From Planctomycetota bacterium (GTDB taxonomy: Bacteria; Planctomycetota; JAMOSO01): a stretch of 13,991 nucleotides of DNA. The notes under the pieces are model-generated. The model saw nothing but the letters and a program-made list of their open reading frames with translations, did not search any database and was not told the DNA's origin. The position numbers and the translations under genes are program-made. Positions within the stretch are counted from its first letter, which is position 1. Each line of letters begins with the position of its first letter. Location: positions 1 to 13,991 of the forward strand of contig JAMOSO010000021.1 of NCBI GenBank assembly GCA_027063065.1. Direction: 5' to 3'. Positions 1-7,707 of the stretch are shown here, one piece after another.

Positions 1-113
1 TTAGCTTAATTAGATGTGTAAGTTGATAGTGAAATTCTAGACATAATAGGTATATCATGTAATGTGTTATGTAGTTTAAATAGTTATTATATAGTTTTTT
101 TATGGAGTTGGTT

Positions 114-2309
114 ATGAGTTTAAGAAATAAGATTATACTTTTAGTTGTAGGGTCAATAGCTATGAGTAGCGTATTGATATTGACTGTTGGTTTTGTTGGG
201 CGTGAAAAACTGATTAAGAGTATCGATAAAGAATTAGTTAAAGATAGTGAAAACAATTTAAAAACAATTGTGCGTGATATCGTACGTGTTTTAGAAGTGC
301 GTAATGAAGATATTAAAACCAAGGTTGCTTATGATTTGAATGTGGCTAGAAACATTATGAAAAACCAAGGTGGTGTTAATGAGGGGGATGCTAAGGTTTC
401 TTGGACGGCAATTAATCAATACACTAAAGAAAAAACAGAAATTCAGTTGCCAAAATACAAGGTTGGAAACAAATGGTTAGGTCAAGTTTTTAGTTTTAGC
501 AAGTCTGCTCGTGTTGTAGATAAAGTACAAAAATTAGTTGGTGGTACTTGCACCATATTTCAGCGTATGAATGATGCTGGAGATATGTTAAGGGTTGCAA
601 CGAATGTAAAAAAATTAAATGGTAAACGAGCTATTGGTACATATATTCCGGCTATTAATCCAAATGGTAAAGAAAATCCAGTTATTAAAACTGTATTGAG
701 TGGCAAAACTTTTAAAGGCACAGCATTTGTTGTAAACGCTTGGTATATAACAGCTTATGAGCCAATTAGAAACAAGGATGGCAAAATAACAGGTATTTTA
801 TATGTTGGTGTTAAACAAAAAAGTAATAGTGCATTATTGAAAAAAATAGTAATAGGCAAAACAGGACATATTGCCATTTTTAGAGGTGCGGGTAAAAATA
901 AAGGGCAAGTACTATTACATAAAAAGACAGATCTCATCGGTCAAAATCTTTTAAATAAAAAATCCAATGGTGATGGCAAGTATTACGTAAAAGAAATTAT
1001 TGATTCTGTTGTCGGTCAAGAAAATGGCAAAGTTAGTTTTGTGGATTATTCTATTTTACAAGATGGCATGTCAGATGCTAGGCAAAGACGTGCTGCAGTT
1101 ATTTATTTTAAGCCTTGGGATTGGGTTATTAGTGCTGATGCTTTCAGTTCTGAATTTATGACTTTACAAAGCAAAACTAATGAAATAATTTCAGAAATAG
1201 TTATGTCTATCCTTTATGGGGTAATTGGCTTTTTAGTTTTAGCAATTATTATAAGTTTCTTTATAGGACGTAAAATTACTGAGCCAATAATTGAATTAGG
1301 CAATACATTAAAAGATTTATCTGATGGTAGTGGAGATTTGACTGCACGTATTACTATAAACGGAAAAGACGAAATTGGTTATATGGCTCAAAGTATAAAT
1401 AAATTTATTGAGAATATACATAAGATAATAGTTCAAGTTGCCAATAGTGCTAGTTATTTAAAAGACGCTTCTGATGAATTAAAAAGTACATCGCAAAAAA
1501 TGTCATTGGATACTGATAATATGTGTCAAAAATCTGGTGAGATTGAATCTGTTATATTGACTTCAAGTGATAATATAACAACTGTTTCGTCTGGCACAGA
1601 AGAATTAACCTCTACTATATCTTCGATATCAGAAACAGTGCAAGATATAGATAAGTCATTTGATGCAGTAGCTGAGAGTTGTGAAAAAGAGTCTAGTATG
1701 GCAATTGTTGCTAATAAAAAAGCAGAGCAAATTTCACATACAATGCTTAGATTGTCTTCATCTGCAGATGAAATTGGTAAAGTTATTGAAATAATAAACG
1801 AGATAACTGCTCAGACAAATCTATTAGCTTTAAATGCTACCATAGAGGCTGCATCAGCTGGAGAAGCTGGTAAGGGATTTGCTGTGGTTGCATCAGAAGT
1901 TAAAGAGCTTGCTAAGCAGACAGCTGCTGCCACAGATAAAATTGTTACTTCAATACAGGAAATTCAAACTGTTACAAGTCAGTCAGATTTGGAGATTAAA
2001 GATATTTCAAAAGTTATTTCTGAGTTAACAACTATGTCAAATGATATAGTTGTTAATATTAGGCATCAGAATAAGGTTATCAATGAAGTATCGAATAATA
2101 TTTCATTTTGTAATGACGCAACTATAGATATAGCTAATAATATTTCCAGCGTTGCTGAAACTTCAAAAATAGCAACTAAAAATTTAGGCGAAGTTGGTGA
2201 AGCTGCTAAGGTAAATGTTGAATGTGCAGAGGATATTAATACAAAGATATCTGCATTAGTCGATATATCTAAAACTCTTGATAATATAATACTAAAATTT
2301 AAAATTTAA
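114..2309 (+). CDS. Methyl-accepting chemotaxis protein with periplasmic Cache_3-Cache_2 sensor
   Basis: Transmembrane chemoreceptor that senses a small periplasmic ligand and controls the CheA kinase through CheW. Numbering from the chosen start: membrane segment at about 7-29; extracytoplasmic Cache domain at about 36-345, with the Cache_3-Cache_2 type stretch [19 protein letters not shown] near 143-161 and [11 protein letters not shown] near 208; second membrane segment at about 362-385; HAMP at about 386-438; and a long coiled-coil signalling domain whose conserved hairpin tip ([18 protein letters not shown]) lies near 563-580. An upstream in-frame ATG at 102 would give 735 residues. I prefer ATG 114 (731 residues) because GGAG at 104-107 sits 6 bases before it and the new N-terminus, MSLRNK, leads straight into the membrane helix. 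The C-terminus shows no CheR-binding pentapeptide. No other chemotaxis gene is nearby, so it is an orphan receptor. The ligand cannot be told from sequence; small organic acids are known for some Cache receptors. Confidence 0.95.
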   Translation: MSLRNKIILLVVGSIAMSSVLILTVGFVGREKLIKSIDKELVKDSENNLKTIVRDIVRVLEVRNEDIKTKVAYDLNVARNIMKNQGGVNEGDAKVSWTAINQYTKEKTEIQLPKYKVGNKWLGQVFSFSKSARVVDKVQKLVGGTCTIFQRMNDAGDMLRVATNVKKLNGKRAIGTYIPAINPNGKENPVIKTVLSGKTFKGTAFVVNAWYITAYEPIRNKDGKITGILYVGVKQKSNSALLKKIVIGKTGHIAIFRGAGKNKGQVLLHKKTDLIGQNLLNKKSNGDGKYYVKEIIDSVVGQENGKVSFVDYSILQDGMSDARQRRAAVIYFKPWDWVISADAFSSEFMTLQSKTNEIISEIVMSILYGVIGFLVLAIIISFFIGRKITEPIIELGNTLKDLSDGSGDLTARITINGKDEIGYMAQSINKFIENIHKIIVQVANSASYLKDASDELKSTSQKMSLDTDNMCQKSGEIESVILTSSDNITTVSSGTEELTSTISSISETVQDIDKSFDAVAESCEKESSMAIVANKKAEQISHTMLRLSSSADEIGKVIEIINEITAQTNLLALNATIEAASAGEAGKGFAVVASEVKELAKQTAAATDKIVTSIQEIQTVTSQSDLEIKDISKVISELTTMSNDIVVNIRHQNKVINEVSNNISFCNDATIDIANNISSVAETSKIATKNLGEVGEAAKVNVECAEDINTKISALVDISKTLDNIILKFKI

Positions 2310-2330
2310 ATTTAAGATTTGTTTCAAAAT

Positions 2331-2369
2331 AAAAAAAGCACCTTTTTCATAAGAAAAGGTGCTTTTTTT
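2331..2369 (+). terminator. Rho-independent terminator after the chemoreceptor gene
   Basis: GCACCTTTT (2338-2346) pairs with AAAAGGTGC (2354-2362) across a 7-base loop. The stem is flanked by seven A on the left (2331-2337) and seven T on the right (2363-2369), so the hairpin works in both directions. It lies 22 bases after the chemoreceptor stop and isolates that gene from the dcw operon. Confidence 0.93.
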
Positions 2370-2661
2370 ATGATTTTTTTTATTTCACTATTACAGATGG
2401 TCGACTCTTGGCAATTGTCTGTTCTTTGGATTGTTCTTTCCACAATCTCCCACCTATTACCCCATTTTTATTATTTTACTTAAAATATGTTGTTGGAAAG
2501 GTTTATAAGGTATTTAAAAAAAAATAATCAAAAAAATCACGATGTGCTTATAAGTGTGTTTATATACTATATATTGTGTATGCAAATTGTATAACATACA
2601 ATATAAGTGTCTAAAACTTGCGTAAACCTATTGTTTATAGGTGTTTAGATAAAATCATTTC
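2370..2661. other. AT-rich non-coding region upstream of the mra promoter
   Basis: I see no convincing gene here; the longest start-to-stop run I noticed is a 28-codon stretch from ATG 2397 without a ribosome binding site. Structure present: tandem TGTTCTTT at 2420 and 2432; a small hairpin GATTGT (2429-2434) with ACAATC (2442-2447); an imperfect inverted repeat, ATATTGTGTATG at 2571-2582 with CATACAATAT at 2595-2604; and a short hairpin CCTAT/ATAGG at about 2627-2641. The 2439-2463 segment is listed separately as a possible inverted MraZ-box array. Confidence 0.6.
2439..2463 (-). promoter_or_regulatory. Possible second MraZ-box array, opposite orientation
   Basis: Read on the minus strand, three G-rich units begin exactly 10 bases apart: GGGGT (2463-2459), GTGGG (2453-2449) and GTGGA (2443-2439). 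The last two match the GTGG[GA] units of the operator next to mraZ in sequence and spacing, while the first is degenerate. No gene lies downstream in this direction, only the bidirectional terminator at 2331-2369. It could be an auxiliary site, the control site of a short RNA, a relic, or chance in a region with several C runs. Confidence 0.35.
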
Positions 2662-2689
2662 TTGACTCATTATATCTTCTGTCTATACT
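2662..2689 (+). promoter_or_regulatory. Sigma-70 type promoter of the mra/dcw operon
   Basis: TTGACT at 2662-2667 (5 of 6 to the -35 consensus) is followed after 16 bases by TATACT at 2684-2689 (5 of 6 to the -10 consensus). Transcription would start near 2696, about 36 bases before the mraZ start codon and right at the first GTGG repeat. It is the best promoter-like sequence upstream of mraZ. Confidence 0.75.
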
Positions 2690-2695
2690 TTCACC

Positions 2696-2720
2696 GTGGT
2701 AAATAGTGGGAATTAGTGGA
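2696..2720 (+). promoter_or_regulatory. MraZ operator: three GTGG repeats at 10-bp spacing
   Basis: GTGGT at 2696, GTGGG at 2706 and GTGGA at 2716 begin exactly 10 bases apart. MraZ of Escherichia coli is known to bind TGGGN direct repeats separated by 5 bases just downstream of its own promoter, and this array has the same geometry and place. The first unit lies at the predicted transcription start. The third (GTGGA) overlaps GGAG at 2718-2721, the ribosome binding site of mraZ. Bound MraZ would therefore be expected to block transcription of its own operon. Confidence 0.8.
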
Positions 2721-2731
2721 GAAGCATCCCA

Positions 2732-3160
2732 GTGATATTTTTTGGACAATACAGGTATAATTTAGACGATAAAAAGCGGGTAATCGTGCCAGCTAAATTT
2801 CGCGAGGTTGCCGGTGCTGAAGGGTTAGGTTTTTATATAACCACTTTGGACGGTGAGCATTTGCGTATGTATACTGCATCTGTCTGGGAAAAGGTCACTT
2901 CTGAATTAACAGAAAAAGCTTTTCCTGATCCCACAACACTACATTTACAAACTTTAATTTTTGGTAATGCCAATTTTGTAGAATGTGATAAAACAGGACG
3001 CATATCTTTAAGAAATGCCACTGAGTTTGGGATAGAACGTGAGGTGGTATTTTTAGGTGTCTCTAATCATATTCAAATTTGGTCTGCTGAAAAATACGAA
3101 AATATGATGAGTAATCTGATGAAAAATTCAGGTGATTTAACTAAACATTTACAAAGGTAA
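2732..3160 (+). CDS. mraZ: Transcriptional regulator MraZ
   Basis: DNA-binding protein of the AbrB/SpoVT fold, normally a ring-shaped oligomer, that regulates the dcw operon it heads. The 142 residues contain the two tandem MraZ halves: LDDKKRVIVPAKFR at 11-24 and the second copy ECDKTGRISL at 84-93, each with the D-x3-R DNA-contact pattern. Length is close to the usual 140-150. The start is GTG with GGAG 10 bases upstream, and translation begins MIFFGQY, as expected for the family. It is the first gene after the promoter and GTGG operator, which implies autoregulation. The second gene follows after 11 bases. Confidence 0.95.
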   Translation: MIFFGQYRYNLDDKKRVIVPAKFREVAGAEGLGFYITTLDGEHLRMYTASVWEKVTSELTEKAFPDPTTLHLQTLIFGNANFVECDKTGRISLRNATEFGIEREVVFLGVSNHIQIWSAEKYENMMSNLMKNSGDLTKHLQR

Positions 3161-3171
3161 GGACAAGGTAT

Positions 3172-3342
3172 ATGAGAGATGGTGCAGAGTTAATTAGCGA
3201 GGAGTTTTTTCCGTTGTTTCGCAATGTGGTAACATCATTGATTAAAGAACAGTGTGATATTGCACCTATTGATAAAGATGCTACAGCTATCAATATAAGA
3301 AGACGTCTTTCAGGTCGACAACGTTTAGTTATTTCACGATAA
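3172..3342 (+). CDS. Small hypothetical protein (56 aa) between mraZ and rsmH
   Basis: An ATG at 3172 opens 56 codons ending in TAA at 3340-3342. AAGGA (at about 3159-3163) overlaps the mraZ stop and sits 8 bases upstream, a good ribosome binding site. The stop is one base before the rsmH start, and rsmH has no Shine-Dalgarno of its own just upstream, so its translation probably depends on ribosomes finishing this ORF. The protein starts MRDGAELISEEFFPLFRN and ends with a basic tail, RRRLSGRQRLVISR; it has no membrane segment and no motif I recognise. The remaining doubt is whether it is a functional protein or a coupling leader. I know of no standard dcw gene at this position. Confidence 0.65.
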   Translation: MRDGAELISEEFFPLFRNVVTSLIKEQCDIAPIDKDATAINIRRRLSGRQRLVISR

Positions 3343-3343
3343 A

Positions 3344-4222
3344 ATGCAAAAGACTCCTCATCTTCCTGTAATTGCCAAGGAGGTGTTAGAGTCTTTGGCA
3401 CCAAAACAAGGACAAATAGTTTTAGATTTGACTGCTGGTTTTGGTGGTCATGCCCATTTATTGCATCAGGCAATAGGTAATACTGGTCATTATTATGGTA
3501 TTGACAGAGACCCAGAAGCACGCACTTTTTTTTTAAACCGTTTTAAAGATTGCTCAAATATCACTCATTTAGCCGGTACATTTGATACTGCACCTACATT
3601 GTTGGCTAGGGTGGGCGTAACAAAGGTTGATGTTGTATTAGCTGATATTGGTATATCGTCATATCAAGTGGATAATGCCAATCGTGGGTTTTCTTTTGCA
3701 AAGGAAGGCCCATTAGATATGCGTATGAGTCCAGATACAGGATTGTCAGCCGCAGATTTAGTCAATTCTATGGAAACAGAACCTTTGGCAAATTTGATTT
3801 ATAATTATGGTGAAGAGCGTCGCAGTCGACAAATTGCAGATGCCATTTGCAAAAGGCGCAGAAAGAAAAAATTTACTACAACCACTGATTTAGCAGAGTG
3901 CATTGCCAATGCTAGTCGTGGCGGAAAAATACATCCAGCTACTAGAACTTTTCAAGCGTTGCGTATTGCTGTAAATGGCGAATTAGACCAATTGGCAACT
4001 ATTTTACAAAATATTCCTCCATTATTAAATTCTCAAGGACGATTTGGCATTATATCTTTTCATTCTTTAGAAGATAGATTGGTAAAAAACGCTTTTAAGC
4101 AATTACAGAAATCAGGTGATTTTAATATTTTAACTAAAAAGCCAATTGTTGCTGGTGTAGAAGAAATCAAAACTAACAAAAGATCGCGAAGTGCCAAATT
4201 GCGTGTGATAGAAAAGGTATAA
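3344..4222 (+). CDS. rsmH: 16S rRNA (cytosine-1402-N4)-methyltransferase RsmH
   Basis: SAM-dependent enzyme (MraW) that N4-methylates C1402 in the decoding centre of 16S rRNA. The 292 residues show the family motifs in order: HLPVIAKEVLESL at 6-18; SAM-binding LDLTAGFGGHAHLL at 27-40 and GIDRDPEA at 52-59; VVLADIGISSYQVD at 97-110; GPLDMRMS at 122-129; YGEERRSRQIADAI at 155-168; HPATRTFQALRI at 197-208; FHSLEDRLVK at 239-248; and the C-terminal NKRSRSAKLRV at 278-288. It is slightly shorter than the 313-residue E. coli protein. A run of nine T at 3526-3534 encodes Thr-Phe-Phe-Leu. No clear ribosome binding site precedes the ATG, so coupling to the small upstream ORF is likely. An alternative long minus-strand frame across its start has no support. 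Confidence 0.96.
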   Translation: MQKTPHLPVIAKEVLESLAPKQGQIVLDLTAGFGGHAHLLHQAIGNTGHYYGIDRDPEARTFFLNRFKDCSNITHLAGTFDTAPTLLARVGVTKVDVVLADIGISSYQVDNANRGFSFAKEGPLDMRMSPDTGLSAADLVNSMETEPLANLIYNYGEERRSRQIADAICKRRRKKKFTTTTDLAECIANASRGGKIHPATRTFQALRIAVNGELDQLATILQNIPPLLNSQGRFGIISFHSLEDRLVKNAFKQLQKSGDFNILTKKPIVAGVEEIKTNKRSRSAKLRVIEKV

Positions 4223-4223
4223 A

Positions 4224-4565
4224 ATGAGTAAACAATCTTTATCTAAATTAATAAATATTTTTAATGCCCAGACTTTTATACCATTTTTTATTATGGTCTT
4301 AATATTGGCGTTGTGTATAGTTTTGCAACATATTAGTATTTTTGCTTTAGGATATGAATTAACTACTTTAAATAAAGATAAACAAGAGTTGCAAGAGGTA
4401 GTTGATAAACAAAATTTAATAGTTGAAGAGTTAAGTTCTCCGGCTGTTTTGGCTCAACAACAAAAAAGATTTGATTTAAATATTAGCTCTACAATAGACT
4501 GGCCTGAAGCGCCTACAGTTGAAAATTTAGATGCAAAAATGATAGAGAAGGTCGCTATTGAATAA
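4224..4565 (+). CDS. ftsL: Cell division protein FtsL-like
   Basis: Small bitopic membrane protein. In known systems FtsL joins FtsB and FtsQ in the division ring and helps activate FtsW-FtsI. The 113 residues have a short cytoplasmic N-terminus, one membrane segment at about 18-41 (FIPFFIMVLILALCIVLQHI) and then a Leu-rich coiled-coil stretch at about 44-72 (YELTTLNKDKQELQEVVDKQ), the FtsL/FtsB layout. Sequence conservation in this family is low, so the assignment rests on topology, size and its place between rsmH and ftsI. AAAAGG at 4212-4217 lies 6 bases before the start. Its stop overlaps the ftsI start as TAATG. Confidence 0.85.
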   Translation: MSKQSLSKLINIFNAQTFIPFFIMVLILALCIVLQHISIFALGYELTTLNKDKQELQEVVDKQNLIVEELSSPAVLAQQQKRFDLNISSTIDWPEAPTVENLDAKMIEKVAIE

Positions 4566-6259
4566 TGTTGCGCAGCCGTGTAAATATAATTTTTACTTTG
4601 ACCATTTCGGCATTTGCCTTATTGGTAGGACGTTTTGCATATATACAGTTAAGTAGACACGATTTTTATAATAGTTTGGGTGATAGACAGCATTATTCTA
4701 GGATTACTTATTATGCTAAGCGTGGCAATATTGTCGATGCGCGTGGTAGGGTTTTGGCACAGTCTGTTTCGGTGCCATCATTATTTGCAATACCAAGTCA
4801 AATTAGTAATGCTAAAGAAGTGGCGGATTTGTTATCACCTATTTTACAGGTGGATAATAAAAAGTTGTTTAAGCGGTTGTCTTCAAAAAGAGGTTTTGTT
4901 TATTTAAAACGACACATAGATGTTGCCACGTTAAAAAAAGTAAAGCGTTTAGAACTAAGCGGTGTACATTTAAAACGTGAACCAAAACGATTTTATCCCA
5001 ATCATTATTTGGCTTCACAAACAGTTGGTATTGCCGGCATTGATAATAATGGGTTATCGGGATTAGAGTTAAAGTATGATACTTTTTTGCGAGGAACACA
5101 AGGTTGTTCGATTGTTACTAAAGATGCAAGAGCCCGCAAAATTACCTTTGTGGACAGACCTTTAGTTAAGCCTCATGATGGCCAATCTATTGGCTTAACT
5201 ATTGACTTGGCTTTGCAACAAATAACTCAAGAGCAATTACAAAAGATAGGTGAAAAATTTAAACCTATTTCGGCAACGGCTGTAGTAATGGAAGTAGATA
5301 CTGGCAAAATATTATCTATGGCTAGTTGGCCAAGTTTTGATCCTAATAATCCTGGGCATAGTCCAGTTGCTAATCGTCGCAATATTGCCATTACTGATGT
5401 ATTTGAACCAGGTTCAACATTTAAATCTTTTATTGCCGCTGCGGTTATGGATAGGGGGTTGGCAAAACGTACAGATGAATTTAACTGCGAAAATGGAGCA
5501 TGGCATCTTAAAAGTAGAATATTGCACGATCATCATTCTTATGGCAATTTAACTTTAGAAGATATTATTGTAAAGTCATCTAATATTGGTGCTGCTAAAT
5601 TGGGTTTTAAGATAGGCAAAAAAAATTTATATAATTGGGTTAAGACTTTGGGCTTTGGCAAGCCAACAGGCATTGAATTGCCTGGTGAATCAGCTGGATT
5701 GGTTAATAGATTTAAGCATTGGTCATATTTTTCTATGTTATCTGTGCCTATGGGACATGAGATTGGTTTAACACCTATACAATTAATTACTGCCTATGCG
5801 TCGATGGTTAATGGTGGTGTTCAAGTAAAGCCTTTATTGGTTGAAAAACTTTTAGATGAGCAGGGCAGGGTGACTAAACGGTTTCCACCTAAAATAGGCA
5901 AGCGTTTAATTTCTGAAAAAACTTCTGCAGAATTGCGTAAAATTTTATTGCAAGTTGTAGAACGTGGCACAGCAAAGCGCGCAAAATTAAATGATTATAC
6001 TGTCGGTGGCAAAACAGGCACCAGTCAGAAATTGGATAAAGGCAAGTATTCTCATAGTAAGTATTATGCGTCTTTTGTAGGGTTTGCTCCTGTACAAAAA
6101 CCAAAAATAGTTGTGTTGATAGGTGTTAATGAACCGCATGGCTCGCATTATGGTGGTACGGTTGCTGCTCCTTATGTAGGGCGTATTTTACAAGAAAGCC
6201 TGTATTATTTGCGTGTGCCTCCACAACAATTGCGTGATTTAGATAAGGTTGGGCAGTGA
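4565..6259 (+). CDS. ftsI: Septal peptidoglycan transpeptidase FtsI (PBP3)
   Basis: Class B penicillin-binding protein that crosslinks peptidoglycan at the division septum as partner of FtsW. The 564 residues comprise a membrane anchor at about 8-27, the pedestal/dimerisation domain starting with RGNIVDARGRVLA at 53-65, and the transpeptidase domain. All three active-site motifs are intact: STFK at 284-287 (catalytic Ser284), SSN at 338-340 and KTG at 483-485. There is no C-terminal PASTA repeat, as in diderm FtsI. The start overlaps the ftsL stop by one base, with AGAAGG 13 bases upstream, and the end overlaps murE by four bases. Position between ftsL and murE supports division rather than elongation (PBP2/MrdA). 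Confidence 0.96.
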   Translation: MLRSRVNIIFTLTISAFALLVGRFAYIQLSRHDFYNSLGDRQHYSRITYYAKRGNIVDARGRVLAQSVSVPSLFAIPSQISNAKEVADLLSPILQVDNKKLFKRLSSKRGFVYLKRHIDVATLKKVKRLELSGVHLKREPKRFYPNHYLASQTVGIAGIDNNGLSGLELKYDTFLRGTQGCSIVTKDARARKITFVDRPLVKPHDGQSIGLTIDLALQQITQEQLQKIGEKFKPISATAVVMEVDTGKILSMASWPSFDPNNPGHSPVANRRNIAITDVFEPGSTFKSFIAAAVMDRGLAKRTDEFNCENGAWHLKSRILHDHHSYGNLTLEDIIVKSSNIGAAKLGFKIGKKNLYNWVKTLGFGKPTGIELPGESAGLVNRFKHWSYFSMLSVPMGHEIGLTPIQLITAYASMVNGGVQVKPLLVEKLLDEQGRVTKRFPPKIGKRLISEKTSAELRKILLQVVERGTAKRAKLNDYTVGGKTGTSQKLDKGKYSHSKYYASFVGFAPVQKPKIVVLIGVNEPHGSHYGGTVAAPYVGRILQESLYYLRVPPQQLRDLDKVGQ

Positions 6260-7707
6260 ACTTAGCCGAGTTGTTATTTACAGCAGGCTTTAAAGCGGTA
6301 GGCGATTTAGATTTGTCGGTTACAATTACGGGGCTTAGTTTAGATTCGCGTTCAGTAAAACCAAATGATTTATTTATTGGTCGTTGCGAGTTTGCTCAAC
6401 AAGCCTTAAATGCCGGTGCATCATTTGCATTGCGTTGGGGTATTGGCGTAAGCTCAAACCCTAAAATTATTACTATCGAGCCAATAGCATCAGAAGATTT
6501 AGCAGGTGTAGCATGGAAAATATCCGCAGCTTTTTATGGTTTAATACCAATGCCTTTGACTTTATTTGCAGTAACAGGTACTAATGGCAAAACTACGGTG
6601 ACAAGTATAGTACAAGAGTTGTTATCAAAAAATAATACGGAGTGTGCTTTAATTGGTACAATTAAATATCAATTAGGTAATAAGATTTTGTCAGCGACAC
6701 ATACTACACCTTCGGCTATAACATTAGCAGAGTTATTTGTACAGATAAATCAGCAAGGTATAAGTGCGTGTGCTTTAGAAGTTTCTAGCCATGCTTTAGA
6801 GCAAGAGCGTATTTTGTCTAAAGATATAGATGTTGCGATTTTTACAAATTTAACTCGTGACCATTTGGATTATCATGGCAGTATGCAAGCTTATGGTTTG
6901 GCAAAACAAAAATTATTTACTTCTTTACCGGCGCAGGCGGTGGCTATTATTAATTTAGATGATGATTTTTCTAAGGTCTTATTAGCTAAAACCAACGCCA
7001 GTAAAGTTTTAACTTATGCTATAGACAAACCAGCTACATTAAGGGCTCAAAATATTAATTACCATTTAGATGGCAGTTGTTTTGAGTTGATATATCAAAA
7101 TAAAATATATCAGACAGAGCTATCCATTATTGGAAAACATAATATATATAATGCTTTAGCAGGTGCTTTGGCCTTAATATCTAGGGGGTATAGTCCGGAT
7201 AAAGTTTTTGCAACTTTAAAAAATATTAAAGGAGCTATAGGCCGTATGCAAGTGGTTGGCAAATACAATGGAGCTTCTATTTTGGTGGATTATGCACATA
7301 CCCCAGATGCTACTGAACATTTGTTAAGGTCATTGCAAGCTTTAAGTACTAATAACATACATATTGTTTTTGGTTGTGGTGGCAATCGCGATAAGGGTAA
7401 GCGTGCTATTATGGGCAGAATTGCTAGTGAGTATTCAGATTATATTTATATAACCAGTGATAACCCACGTTTTGAAGACCCATTGCAAATTATTAATGAT
7501 ATTTATAAAGGTGTAGCCAATACGCAAAACTGTTACATTAATATAGATAGACGTAAGGCAATTGCTGATGCAATTAATAATTTAACAACAGGCGATATAT
7601 TAGTAGTGGCTGGTAAAGGTCATGAAACATATCAAAGTATATGCGGTCAGGACAAACAATTTAATGATGCTGTAATAATTAAAGATATTTTGGAAACCTT
7701 ATCGTGA
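6256..7707 (+). CDS. murE: UDP-MurNAc-L-Ala-D-Glu:meso-DAP ligase MurE
   Basis: Cytoplasmic ATP-dependent ligase that adds the third stem-peptide residue. The 483 residues show the three Mur-ligase domains: an N-terminal UDP-binding domain; a central ATPase with P-loop TGTNGKTT at 107-114, HTTP at 149-152 and EVSSHAL at 175-181; and a C-terminal domain with VDYAHTPDA at 344-352. Lys217 in YGLAKQKLF is the expected carbamylated lysine. DNPRFEDP at 402-409 contains the DNPR signature of meso-diaminopimelate-adding enzymes, so DAP rather than lysine is the predicted substrate. The start is GTG inside a GTGA overlap with the ftsI stop, with AAGG at 6245-6248, 7 bases upstream. Confidence 0.97.
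   Translation: MNLAELLFTAGFKAVGDLDLSVTITGLSLDSRSVKPNDLFIGRCEFAQQALNAGASFALRWGIGVSSNPKIITIEPIASEDLAGVAWKISAAFYGLIPMPLTLFAVTGTNGKTTVTSIVQELLSKNNTECALIGTIKYQLGNKILSATHTTPSAITLAELFVQINQQGISACALEVSSHALEQERILSKDIDVAIFTNLTRDHLDYHGSMQAYGLAKQKLFTSLPAQAVAIINLDDDFSKVLLAKTNASKVLTYAIDKPATLRAQNINYHLDGSCFELIYQNKIYQTELSIIGKHNIYNALAGALALISRGYSPDKVFATLKNIKGAIGRMQVVGKYNGASILVDYAHTPDATEHLLRSLQALSTNNIHIVFGCGGNRDKGKRAIMGRIASEYSDYIYITSDNPRFEDPLQIINDIYKGVANTQNCYINIDRRKAIADAINNLTTGDILVVAGKGHETYQSICGQDKQFNDAVIIKDILETLS

Noticed and set aside
1-113. Search for a flagellar sigma-28 promoter before the chemoreceptor
   Set aside because: I saw no convincing TAAA-N15-GCCGATAA-like sequence, and sigma-70 hexamers here are poorly spaced, so no promoter is called.
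2397-2483. 28-codon plus-strand ORF in the mraZ upstream region
   Set aside because: It has no ribosome binding site, a short length and no recognisable sequence; a chance open frame in AT-rich DNA is the simpler view.
2571-2604. Imperfect inverted repeat ATATTGTGTATG/CATACAATAT as a regulator site or terminator
   Set aside because: It is AT-rich, has a two-base mismatch, lacks a T tract, and lies in a region where such pairs are expected by chance; mentioned only in the region description.
3141-3521. 126-codon minus-strand open frame across the mraZ-rsmH junction
   Set aside because: It overlaps rsmH, the small ORF and the end of mraZ on the opposite strand. Its translation is low in complexity and resembles no protein, and the plus-strand genes fully explain the interval.
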